From a virus, in the IMG/VR virus record IMGVR_UViG_3300029267_002727, positions 1 through 64,000 of that record: DNA of 64,000 nucleotides; one strand, written 5' to 3'. How positions within the stretch are numbered: the stretch's first letter is position 1; the number at the start of each line of letters is the position of its first letter. The notes under the pieces were generated by a model. The model made no database searches, had not been told where the DNA came from, and saw nothing but the letters and a program-made list of their open reading frames with translations. Positions 56,861 through 63,559 of this stretch are shown piece after piece. The position numbers were made by a program, and so were the translations under genes.

Positions 56861-57437
56861 TCTCCCCATCGAAAGTGTCGCCCTTCTTGAAGGTGACGGT
56901 GTCCCCGGACGGAGTGGTTGCCGTCACCTTCGAGAAGGCGAGTCCGGGGAATTGGGGAGGCGGCTTGCTTGCCTCCTCTTCCTGTAACAGAATTGCGCTC
57001 TCCTCCGGAAGAACGCCGAAGGTGGCAACCTGAAGAAGAAGTTCCATTGCCCTGGCGATATCCCTGGGGTAAGGGATAACGTTCTTGTCGCCAACCTGCC
57101 GTACTTCGCCCCGGGCAATGGCGGCCAGCATGGGCACCCCCTCGAAGACCGCATCGCGAGCCTGGCGCTGAACCTCCACGGACGCGCCGACCTGCGACAG
57201 CAGGAACTCGGAATGTCTTCGGCGCATGATCGCAGCAGCACGATCCGCTGCGACTCCCTGCACCTCCTCCACTTCGTCCTCGAATGCATCGCGCCATCGG
57301 TAATAAGTGGAGGTGGGGACGCCCGCGTTGGACATCGCCTTGGTAATCGGCGTCTGGTTCAGGTAGTAGTCGATGAACCCGGCCTCGAGACGGTCCCTTT
57401 CTTGGGACTCCAAACTTTTTTTTGCAGAGATTCCCAC
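56835..57437 (-). CDS. HTH protein on its own promoter (small terminase or regulator candidate)
   Basis: A 200-residue protein and the only leftward gene in the right half. GTG 57437 is chosen: GGGAGG lies 7 bp upstream and the transcript from the promoter at 57485-57457 starts just before. Residues about 12-40 (LEAGFIDYYLNQTPITKAMS, then AGVPTSTYYRWRDAF) form a helix-turn-helix of the type found in small terminases and transposase-like regulators. A long helix (AAIMRRRHSEFLLSQVGASV) could oligomerise. The C-terminal 50 residues are a small domain (VTATTPSGDTVTFKKGDTFD). No small terminase lies next to terL, so this is a candidate; alternatively a repressor. Confidence 0.6.
   Translation of the reverse strand: MGISAKKSLESQERDRLEAGFIDYYLNQTPITKAMSNAGVPTSTYYRWRDAFEDEVEEVQGVAADRAAAIMRRRHSEFLLSQVGASVEVQRQARDAVFEGVPMLAAIARGEVRQVGDKNVIPYPRDIARAMELLLQVATFGVLPEESAILLQEEEASKPPPQFPGLAFSKVTATTPSGDTVTFKKGDTFDGEIIDEPSPD
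56980..56992. repeat. Dispersed palindrome, one mismatch
   Basis: TCCTGTAACAGAA, one base off the 13-bp palindrome, inside the HTH gene; the minus-strand frame reads ILLQE. Confidence 0.5.
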
Positions 57438-57456
57438 GTGTACGCCTCCCACGACA

Positions 57457-57485
57457 ATTATAGCGCACTTAACACCGTGCGTCAA
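57457..57485 (-). promoter_or_regulatory. Leftward sigma-70 promoter of the HTH gene
   Basis: Minus strand TTGACG (57485-57480), 17-bp spacer, TATAAT (57462-57457), about 20 bp before GTG 57437. It faces away from the rightward promoter at 57488-57530, and the two -35 regions are 16 bp apart, so a regulator bound between them would affect both. Confidence 0.8.
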
Positions 57486-57487
57486 GG

Positions 57488-57530
57488 TGTGAATTGGGGG
57501 GTTGACAGGCGTCAAGCGATATGCTAAAAT
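57488..57530 (+). promoter_or_regulatory. Rightward sigma-70 promoter 2
   Basis: TGTGAATTGG, four G, TTGACA (57502-57507), 17-bp spacer, TAAAAT (57525-57530), then AGGAGG and ATG 57551. It shares the upstream block and spacing with the promoter at 47570. Confidence 0.85.
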
Positions 57531-57550
57531 AAGACACAGGAGGACAAAGC

Positions 57551-57811
57551 ATGAAAGTCTACACAGTCATCAAGTCGTGCGCCCACTACGTCGAGCTCGT
57601 CCAAGTGTTTAGAGACCATGCGGACGCAGCGAACGCCTACCGCCAGCAACAGCGCCTCATCCTCGAAGCCGCCGGGGTTCGCACCATGGGGCAGCTTCGC
57701 GAACTGACGGCAGATGAGTTAGAAGACTTGATCTGGGAAGAGTACTACGACCTGGACTGGGACGACGGCAGCCCCAGCATCGTCTCCTGGTACACAGCGG
57801 AGTTGGAGTGA
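57551..57811 (+). CDS. Small unknown protein, first gene after promoter 2
   Basis: An 86-residue protein (MKVYTVIKSCAHYVELVQVF) with AGGAGG upstream. The N-terminus resembles the KVYTV... start of other small proteins here. Acidic Trp/Tyr-rich C-terminus (WEEYYDLDWDDGSPSIVSWY). No family recognised. Confidence 0.6.
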   Translation: MKVYTVIKSCAHYVELVQVFRDHADAANAYRQQQRLILEAAGVRTMGQLRELTADELEDLIWEEYYDLDWDDGSPSIVSWYTAELE

Positions 57812-58101
57812 TGGGCTTTGTCTACCTCCTCCACTTCGATAAGCGCATCGGCGACCTCAACAACCCACGGGGACAAGCGCAGCATTACATCGGGTACGCC
57901 GAGAATGTCCCCGCACGAATGAAACGACATAGGGAAGGTAACGGGGCCAAGATTATGGCCTTCTTAGCCCGAGAGGGCATCGGGTTTACCCTGGTGAGGG
58001 TGTGGATCGGAGACAAGGATCTCGAGAAGAGGCTAAAGCGCCAGCACAACGCAAGGCGCTTTTGCCCTATCTGTAGGAGGGAACATGGCACGCAGGCTTA
58101 G
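57811..58101 (+). CDS. GIY-YIG-like nuclease
   Basis: A 96-residue protein from ATG 57811 (TGATG overlap). FVYLLHFDKRIGDLNNPRGQ, then AQHYIGYAENVPARMKRHRE (YIG element with R-x-x-x-H), GIGFTLVRVWIGDKDLEKRL (downstream Glu/Arg helix) and CPICRREHG at the end, as in short GIY-YIG endonuclease-like proteins with a terminal zinc pair. It could cut host or competing DNA. The first Tyr of the GIY motif is present as VYLL. Confidence 0.78.
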   Translation: MGFVYLLHFDKRIGDLNNPRGQAQHYIGYAENVPARMKRHREGNGAKIMAFLAREGIGFTLVRVWIGDKDLEKRLKRQHNARRFCPICRREHGTQA

Positions 58102-58387
58102 AGAAGATGGGCTAGAAGTACTCATCGACACGATCCGTGACCTAGAGCGGTTCATTCCCTACGGCGTAGAGGCCGTTTCCACATTCACGGGCATGGAGCC
58201 CATCGTGTGGCTAGAGAATACCACATTCTGGGAGTTGTTCCCGGACGCCGGGTGGGACTGCTCTGAGAAGCAAGAGGATGGGACTATCGTGTGGAGTTGG
58301 GAGTATAGCGGGGTTACGTTCATGACAATGCTGGGGACAGAACGGGAGCCCGAGTACGAGCCGCATGAAAGTGTGAGGTGGCATTGA
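58085..58387 (+). CDS. Unknown protein
   Basis: A 100-residue protein (MARRLREDGLEVLIDTIRDL) overlapping the nuclease gene by 17 bp. The first half is helical; the second is Trp-rich and acidic (LFPDAGWDCSEKQEDGTIVW). No family recognised. Confidence 0.55.
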   Translation: MARRLREDGLEVLIDTIRDLERFIPYGVEAVSTFTGMEPIVWLENTTFWELFPDAGWDCSEKQEDGTIVWSWEYSGVTFMTMLGTEREPEYEPHESVRWH

Positions 58388-58539
58388 TGGGTAAACGTAA
58401 GAGCAGGCGCAAGAAAAAGCGACAGAAAGAGCGCGCCAAGAAGAAAGAGCCACTGGGCGTGGCGCTCAAGAGGCGCAAGAGAGAGTTAGCCGAAAGAGAC
58501 CCGGTCTCTCATAGCACTACGGTGTATCGGAGGGCCTAA
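58387..58539 (+). CDS. Very small, highly basic protein
   Basis: A 50-residue frame from ATG 58387 with overlapping stop/start on both sides. First 35 residues are nearly all Lys/Arg (MGKRKSRRKKKRQKERAKKK), then RDPVSHSTTVYRRA. RNA or DNA binding is expected from charge. Confidence 0.6.
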   Translation: MGKRKSRRKKKRQKERAKKKEPLGVALKRRKRELAERDPVSHSTTVYRRA

Positions 58540-58796
58540 TGAAGAGCAAAATGGGAAAGTTTGAGCCGGTCGAGCTCCTGGTGGATGGGCAAACGTACCT
58601 GCGGCTCGGAAATGAGCCGGACCACGTGTACATTGGCCCATTTGATGAAGGGGATGTGCACATTCGCCATGGGATACTGTACATGGGGCCCCAACAGGTC
58701 GGGTGGATCGACTATGATGAGCCATACATGGTGTTCCGGGTGAGCGGCGAAAGGTTCTATGCCGATACCCTGGACGTCGTTACGGCCCATTTCTAG
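58539..58796 (+). CDS. Tandem paralogue 1 of 3
   Basis: An 85-residue protein. With the next two genes it shares the pattern: F-E-x-V/A near the start, LEPG- or VDGQ-type turn with TYLRL, then IGPFD, a short strand, LLYMG and a closing aspartate-rich strand. Here: FEPVELLVDGQTYLRLGNEP, YIGPFDEGDV, GILYMGPQQVGW. Possibly a small beta barrel; function unknown. Confidence 0.6.
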   Translation: MKSKMGKFEPVELLVDGQTYLRLGNEPDHVYIGPFDEGDVHIRHGILYMGPQQVGWIDYDEPYMVFRVSGERFYADTLDVVTAHF

Positions 58797-58805
58797 GAGG
58801 AGAGC

Positions 58806-59078
58806 ATGAACAAGTTCGAGTCGGTCGAGTTCTTGGAGCCTGGGCACACATACCTGCGGCTGGTGCGCCGGACGTGGCGCGCAGATGATACAGAAGAATT
58901 TATCGGCCCATTCGATCCACGCCTCACTCTCAATGGGTCCTTGCTGTATATGGGCGATGTATATGTGGGGGGAATGCGTGAGGACGCAGGGGGCTGGATG
59001 ATCGAAGTAGGCGGGAAGCTCTGGGAATACGATATTGTAGAGGTCGTCACCATTCCGCATGGCGGCTGGGATGACTAG
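58806..59078 (+). CDS. Tandem paralogue 2 of 3
   Basis: A 90-residue protein: FESVEFLEPGHTYLRLVRRT, FIGPFDPRLT, SLLYMGDVYVGGMRED, then IEVGGKLWEYDIVEVVT. AGGAGG precedes the ATG. Intermediate between its two neighbours in sequence. Confidence 0.6.
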   Translation: MNKFESVEFLEPGHTYLRLVRRTWRADDTEEFIGPFDPRLTLNGSLLYMGDVYVGGMREDAGGWMIEVGGKLWEYDIVEVVTIPHGGWDD

Positions 59079-59087
59079 GAGGAGGAC

Positions 59088-59426
59088 ATGAGAGAGTTTG
59101 TGTCAGCCAAGTTCTTGGAGCCCGGACGCCCGTACATTCGCGCAGAGCGCGCGGGCTTTGTGGGAAGCAGAGAAGACCGCGCTGTCGTCATCGGGCCATT
59201 CGATCACTGCATGGTCACAATCGACCGCGAGCTCCTGCTAGTTGGGTTTGTTGCCGTGGCCCGCATGACCGACGAGCGCACCTGGCTCATCGACGTGGAC
59301 GGCGAGGTGGACGAGTTCGATTTCATAGAGACCTTCCTGGCCCCCATCAGCCGGGGCGCTCGTATTGGCGACTGGGAAGGCTATTTGCAATCGTGCGCAG
59401 ACCACGATCACGCACTAGGGAGGTAA
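59088..59426 (+). CDS. Tandem paralogue 3 of 3
   Basis: A 112-residue protein: FVSAKFLEPGRPYIRAERAG, VIGPFDHCMV, ELLLVGFVAVARM, then IDVDGEVDEFDFIETFL. It has a longer C-terminal helix (GDWEGYLQSCADHDHALGR) than the other two. AGGAGG precedes the ATG. Confidence 0.6.
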   Translation: MREFVSAKFLEPGRPYIRAERAGFVGSREDRAVVIGPFDHCMVTIDRELLLVGFVAVARMTDERTWLIDVDGEVDEFDFIETFLAPISRGARIGDWEGYLQSCADHDHALGR

Positions 59427-59432
59427 AGACTG

Positions 59433-60032
59433 ATGATTACGATCGAAGACCTAACGAGAGAACTGGACCGACTCGAGAGCGAGGCGTACGGACTGAGCCT
59501 GGACGCAACGCCGGATGAGTGCGATGTCATCTTCATCAAGGCCGACAACCTCTTCAGCGCCGTGGAGGAATACTTTGGAGTGAGCTATTGGAACCCAGGC
59601 GAGCCCTGGTGTACCAATAGCCAGTTCAAGATCCCGGTGACTTCCACGGATGCGGGGAATAACGGCGGCCTGCGCACCTACGAAGAGGACAGGGCAGAGC
59701 GAGAAGCCTACGATGCCGGCATCACCGAGCCGCTGCTTGACCACAACTTGTATTGGGCTCGCTTGCGCCTGGCCCAGGCCCACGACCTGATCGAGGACGG
59801 GTGGCAAAGTGCCGGCGAGGACTACGACGAGGTGAAGTTCGCGTGGGCTGGCGGCGAGTTTGCCCGGAACGACCTGCCGGAGTACTGCACATTCGCGACG
59901 GACGAGCAGATGGAGGAGATTGCGCGGCTGGCGGACGAGATCATGGAGAACGCCGGGCACCACTCTAGCGCAGTCCTGGAGTGCGCCGCCTACAACGTGA
60001 TTGGCCACGAACTGGAAGATTTGGAGGTCTAA
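59433..60032 (+). CDS. Unknown acidic helical protein
   Basis: A 199-residue protein (MITIEDLTRELDRLESEAYG). Helical and acidic throughout, with Trp-rich patch SYWNPGEPWCTNSQFKIPVT and helices LYWARLRLAQAHDLIEDGWQ and EQMEEIARLADEIMENAGHH. No known family. Confidence 0.58.
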   Translation: MITIEDLTRELDRLESEAYGLSLDATPDECDVIFIKADNLFSAVEEYFGVSYWNPGEPWCTNSQFKIPVTSTDAGNNGGLRTYEEDRAEREAYDAGITEPLLDHNLYWARLRLAQAHDLIEDGWQSAGEDYDEVKFAWAGGEFARNDLPEYCTFATDEQMEEIARLADEIMENAGHHSSAVLECAAYNVIGHELEDLEV

Positions 60033-60256
60033 TGGCATACGAGGATTCCGTAACTCACACAAACGTCTTCACTCACTATGAGCCTGGCGACCTGGTCGTG
60101 GCGTCATCGACACGCAGCCCGCTAGAGCGTGGTACCGTGTACGAGGTTCGGTGCTTTGTACCACCGTCACCCGGCGAGGATCACGGAGGCACGGTCTTTC
60201 TCGAAGGTGTTCGGTGGGGACAGAATGCCGAGTATGTGCGCCTACAGGAGGCCTAA
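60032..60256 (+). CDS. Small SH3-like unknown protein
   Basis: A 74-residue protein from ATG 60032 (TAATG overlap). FTHYEPGDLVVASSTRSPLE then GTVYEVRCFVPPSPGEDHGG: the EPGDLVV...GTVYEV pattern suggests a small beta barrel. Unknown function. Confidence 0.55.
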   Translation: MAYEDSVTHTNVFTHYEPGDLVVASSTRSPLERGTVYEVRCFVPPSPGEDHGGTVFLEGVRWGQNAEYVRLQEA

Positions 60257-61053
60257 TGAACAACATTACGCTGCGCACCAAACTGAGCGATCGCAGTGAG
60301 CAGGCCCCGCTCTTTGAGTGGGATGCCTACAAGGTGTGGAAGGCAGAAGTTGACTACCTGATGAACGAGAAGGGGATGTCGGAGGAGGACGCGCAAGATC
60401 AGGCATCTCATCACGACTGGGACCTGGAGGAGAGGGAGTGGCGCTGGCTGTGCGAGTGCGTCGAGGAGTGGATGGCAGACAACGACTTCTACCACTTCTA
60501 CATGGAAGTGGGTAACGTCGGGTGGCGCAAGCTCCATGGCAATACCACGTTTGCCGTAGACACCGGCGCACAGTTCCTTCGCAAGGTTGCGGCCATGGAT
60601 CAATATGACCGCATCACCCTGTACGAGAGCGGCAAGCCGGGCGACGATAACTACTACCTGTATGGCACTGTCAGTGAACACGACGGCACTGGCAGCCGGC
60701 AGGTCTACCCTGTTCCCGGGTGCTGGATCTGCGGCGAGCCCATTGCGCCTGGCGACGAAGGCTCGTTCGATGGCGGAGTGTGCCACAAGGACTGCGCGTA
60801 CGCCGAGTTCGATGCCCTGATACAAAAGGAGCAGTACTACGAGTTCGACGAACTGCTCGCTGCGGCCATCGAGGCGTGCCCGGATCACACATACTCTAGC
60901 TATCAGGATCTGACGCGCGCGCTGTTCGAGTACGGGTACGACTGGACGGACGACCTGTATGAATTTGCTGAGGAGCACAGGTTGTTCCCGCAGGCCGTGA
61001 TCGACGCGGCCCGCGCAGCCATGAAAGAATTGGAGGCGAAATGGCGAGCCTGA
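60256..61053 (+). CDS. Unknown protein with internal zinc ribbon
   Basis: A 265-residue protein from ATG 60256 (TAATG overlap). The N-terminal 100 residues are helical, acidic and Trp-rich (WKAEVDYLMNEKGMSEEDAQ). Residues about 152-180 hold CWICGEPIAPGDEGSFDGGV then CHKDCAY, a zinc knuckle. The C-terminal part is helical (LFEYGYDWTDDLYEFAEEHR). One of the larger unknown proteins of the region. Confidence 0.6.
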   Translation: MNNITLRTKLSDRSEQAPLFEWDAYKVWKAEVDYLMNEKGMSEEDAQDQASHHDWDLEEREWRWLCECVEEWMADNDFYHFYMEVGNVGWRKLHGNTTFAVDTGAQFLRKVAAMDQYDRITLYESGKPGDDNYYLYGTVSEHDGTGSRQVYPVPGCWICGEPIAPGDEGSFDGGVCHKDCAYAEFDALIQKEQYYEFDELLAAAIEACPDHTYSSYQDLTRALFEYGYDWTDDLYEFAEEHRLFPQAVIDAARAAMKELEAKWRA

Positions 61054-61346
61054 GAGATTCTGTAACAGAAAAGATCCTTGCGGTGAAAGTCAGCCCAATG
61101 TTTATGGCGATTCTGGATTGCCTGCTGGACGTGGAGCCCCGGCGCACCGACCCCGGCCTTGTATCCCTGGTGATCACGAGCGACGGAGGATTGCTCGGAC
61201 AGCAAGCCGACCACGTGGGCTACAACGACTTCCTCGGCAGCAAGTCCGATCTGTACTACAATATCGACGGCATATCCGAGGTCGCGGAACTCACGAACGA
61301 AGAGTACGACTGGCTCCAAGAACGCGTGGAGGCGCTGTGCCGATGA
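61041..61346 (+). CDS. Small unknown protein carrying palindrome at its start
   Basis: A 101-residue protein (MASLRDSVTEKILAVKVSPM), overlapping the previous gene by 13 bp. The perfect palindrome covers codons 6-10. Alpha/beta (VSLVITSDGGLLGQQADHVG) with an acidic helical end. No family recognised. Confidence 0.55.
   Translation: MASLRDSVTEKILAVKVSPMFMAILDCLLDVEPRRTDPGLVSLVITSDGGLLGQQADHVGYNDFLGSKSDLYYNIDGISEVAELTNEEYDWLQERVEALCR
61058..61070. repeat. Dispersed palindrome TTCTGTAACAGAA
   Basis: Perfect 13-bp copy 18 bp inside the gene at 61041, read as SVTE on the plus strand. The only perfect copy in the rightward region. Confidence 0.75.
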
Positions 61347-61828
61347 AATATTTTGTCAGCCGACAGAGCTACTGGGGAGAGGAAGAACCCCTGGTCGTGG
61401 AGATCGCCCAGGGTGGCTGCGACTTCGCGGGCTCCGATATGCTCGCAGACGGACCCGAGTTCCGCAAGCTCGGAAGCTGTGAGGAGTACACCGACCCGCG
61501 CGAGGCATTGGCGGCAGCGTTTCGCATCAAAGAGGCATGGGAGCACATGCTCTACCTGGACGGGGATCACGATCCCGTACGCATCGAGACCGGATTCACC
61601 GCCGGATTCACCATGCCGTTCACCAGCTACCCCTCCGACGACGATCTCAGGAAGTGGGCACAAGAAGAGTGGGACAAGCTGCCCAAGTGCGACTGGTGTG
61701 GCGAAGCAATCACCGGTGACGCGTGGATGCTCTGGGAGTATGTAGACTCCAAGTTCTGCTCTCAGTACTGCGCCGACGAGTTCTGGGCAGATCAACAAGA
61801 GGAGGAAGAGGCCGATGACGAATTTTAA
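61343..61828 (+). CDS. Zinc finger protein, TRASH/MYND-like
   Basis: A 161-residue protein from ATG 61343 (ATGA overlap). Residues 1-110 are mixed (SYWGEEEPLVVEIAQGGCDF). Then KCDWCGEAITGDAWMLWEYV and FCSQYCADEFWADQQEEEEA: CxxC...CxxxC with the F-C-S-x-x-C-A pattern of TRASH-like zinc fingers. Possibly a metal-sensing or protein-binding module. Confidence 0.65.
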   Translation: MKYFVSRQSYWGEEEPLVVEIAQGGCDFAGSDMLADGPEFRKLGSCEEYTDPREALAAAFRIKEAWEHMLYLDGDHDPVRIETGFTAGFTMPFTSYPSDDDLRKWAQEEWDKLPKCDWCGEAITGDAWMLWEYVDSKFCSQYCADEFWADQQEEEEADDEF

Positions 61829-62141
61829 GCAGGACGAAACCCATTTGTACGGACGAAAGTGGGTCGAGCTTTGCGATATCGTGCACGACCTGAAGAGCCA
61901 GGAGGCGAGCGCGATCAATAACGCCGGCAAAGAAGCCCAGATCGCGTACATTACCGGGCTGACCACAGACGATGTCGAGTACGTGATCCACCGGCTCCGG
62001 CTGATGGTGTATGAGCTAGGCGGCCCCGCCGAGCGGCGCCGGTCTGACGATCTCCTGGACAGCTTTGGACTGCTTAGCGACACGGTCACAAAGGCGCAAG
62101 CCGAGGCCCTGCGCGATCACCTGGAGATGATGGGCCGATGA
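61815..62141 (+). CDS. Unknown helical protein
   Basis: A 108-residue helical protein (MTNFKQDETHLYGRKWVELC, GKEAQIAYITGLTTDDVEYV). It overlaps the zinc finger gene by 14 bp and the next start by 4 bp. No family recognised. Confidence 0.55.
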   Translation: MTNFKQDETHLYGRKWVELCDIVHDLKSQEASAINNAGKEAQIAYITGLTTDDVEYVIHRLRLMVYELGGPAERRRSDDLLDSFGLLSDTVTKAQAEALRDHLEMMGR

Positions 62142-62308
62142 TCGTCGTGATGCACGCGACATACTGGACGATGAGCGCGGGCAGTGTAAAATGGCGACTG
62201 ACGCCGAAGCAGTTCCAGGACTGGCAGCGCCTCTTTATTGAGTCGCGCTGCGAGATGGGATGGTTTCAGGGCGGCATAGCATTCAGAGTGGGGGTGCAGA
62301 ATGTATAA
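62138..62308 (+). CDS. Very small unknown protein
   Basis: A 56-residue frame from ATG 62138 in an ATGA overlap (MIVVMHATYWTMSAGSVKWR). LTPKQFQDWQRLFIESRCEM then GWFQGGIAFRVGVQNV. Fills the gap between two real genes and is coupled to both. Confidence 0.5.
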   Translation: MIVVMHATYWTMSAGSVKWRLTPKQFQDWQRLFIESRCEMGWFQGGIAFRVGVQNV

Positions 62309-62576
62309 CATCAAAACCGAGATCGACGCGCTCGATGAAAGGACTGGAGAGAACGGGGACCAGTACACCGACTCTGGCCAGGCGTGGGATCTCCTGAACT
62401 GGATTCGCGGCCAGTTCGTAGGCCTGCGACCGGCCACCGGGAAAGAGCTACACACAGCCCTGGAACAGTACGGCACAGACGACGTCCAGTTCGACAACGA
62501 CGCGATGGCATCGGACAACGATGAAGGCGGCGTGTGGGTGCAGGCGTGGGTGTACTTGCGCCCGGAGGAGGACTGA
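62301..62576 (+). CDS. Small unknown acidic protein
   Basis: A 91-residue protein (MYNIKTEIDALDERTGENGD), overlapping the previous gene by 8 bp. Helical middle (AWDLLNWIRGQFVGLRPATG), acidic end with one Trp strand (GGVWVQAWVYLRPEED). No family. Confidence 0.55.
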   Translation: MYNIKTEIDALDERTGENGDQYTDSGQAWDLLNWIRGQFVGLRPATGKELHTALEQYGTDDVQFDNDAMASDNDEGGVWVQAWVYLRPEED

Positions 62577-62577
62577 C

Positions 62578-62883
62578 ATGCACGAATGGCTAGTTGAAAC
62601 AATAGACGCGGACGACCGCCCGGCAGGGCTGTGGCTAGTGGTGACGTATAATTACATCAGCGATCGATCAGCACTTGCCGACGCCATTCAGGCTGTCGCA
62701 TGCTTGCTCGGTGAATCTGACGCATGGAAAGAACGCTACGGCTACCCCGTCGAGTTTTCTGATCTTGCGGAACGCGCCACCCCTAGCACCCTGAATACAT
62801 GCGGCATCTTGCGAATCGAACGTACTTACCCGGCGCTCATCTACAATCACTATGAGCCCCTATCGGAACAGGAGGAACTCTAA
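62578..62883 (+). CDS. Unknown protein
   Basis: A 101-residue protein from ATG 62578 (MHEWLVETIDADDRPAGLWL), with GGAGGAG upstream. Mixed alpha/beta (VVTYNYISDRSALADAIQAV, GILRIERTYPALIYNHYEPL). No family recognised. Confidence 0.55.
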   Translation: MHEWLVETIDADDRPAGLWLVVTYNYISDRSALADAIQAVACLLGESDAWKERYGYPVEFSDLAERATPSTLNTCGILRIERTYPALIYNHYEPLSEQEEL

Positions 62884-63143
62884 TGGCCACCGTTGTCAAT
62901 CCGTTTGGTGAAGAGTACGAAGCAAGCCGCGTCCTGGTTCAGCGCACAGTGACCATGCTCATCGAGGCTGTCGTAGACCTGGACGATGACAGCCCGGAGC
63001 CCTGGACTGAAGACGAGGACATCTCAGAAGAAGTAAATGATCAGGTCTCCCGCGCCCTGAGATACGCACGAGCCGCCGTGCCGCACTTCCAGATCGAGGT
63101 GTACAGCACCGACGATCAGACCGTGGAGGCGGTCGATGGCTAA
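62883..63143 (+). CDS. Small unknown acidic protein
   Basis: An 86-residue protein starting in a TAATG overlap (MATVVNPFGEEYEASRVLVQ). Two helices flank an acidic loop (DLDDDSPEPWTEDEDISEEV). The last codons overlap the next start by 8 bp. No family. Confidence 0.55.
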   Translation: MATVVNPFGEEYEASRVLVQRTVTMLIEAVVDLDDDSPEPWTEDEDISEEVNDQVSRALRYARAAVPHFQIEVYSTDDQTVEAVDG

Positions 63144-63549
63144 CAACTATCTTCAGTTCTCAGTCCAGATCCTGCACCTTACACCGCAGGAGGAAGCGTA
63201 CTGGCGAGGCGTGATGCTCCGCCAGGAAAACGAGTACGACGAGGGCTACACCCTCAACTACAGCTTTAGGTTCTATGGCGACTACGTGATGCTTTACGCC
63301 GAAGAGTTTGGGGACCTGGAGATCCTCGCGGACGACATCCAGATGTTCCTGAAGAAGTTCCGGCCCACCAAACGGATCGAGGTGGAGTGGGCCGAAACCT
63401 GCTCCAGCATGAGGCCGGGCGAGTTCGGCGGCGGAGCGCTGCTGATAACCTCATATCAGCAGTATTGGATGAGCACACAGAGCGCATTCGAGATCCTGAG
63501 CCGAGACGCCGACGCAACCGAGGTCGGCCTGGTGATACACACGGAGTAG
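63136..63549 (+). CDS. Unknown protein
   Basis: A 137-residue protein (MANNYLQFSVQILHLTPQEE). It has the look of small phage proteins with a beta core (YSFRFYGDYVMLYAEEFGDL) and a helical segment DIQMFLKKFRPTKRIEVEWA. No family recognised. Confidence 0.55.
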   Translation: MANNYLQFSVQILHLTPQEEAYWRGVMLRQENEYDEGYTLNYSFRFYGDYVMLYAEEFGDLEILADDIQMFLKKFRPTKRIEVEWAETCSSMRPGEFGGGALLITSYQQYWMSTQSAFEILSRDADATEVGLVIHTE

Positions 63550-63559
63550 GAGGCTTTTG

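Noticed and set aside
56704-57468. Alternative minus-strand frame of 254 codons
   Set aside because: It is an Arg/Gly-rich shadow of the HTH gene and lacks a ribosome site; the 56835-57437 frame has promoter, ribosome site and an HTH motif.
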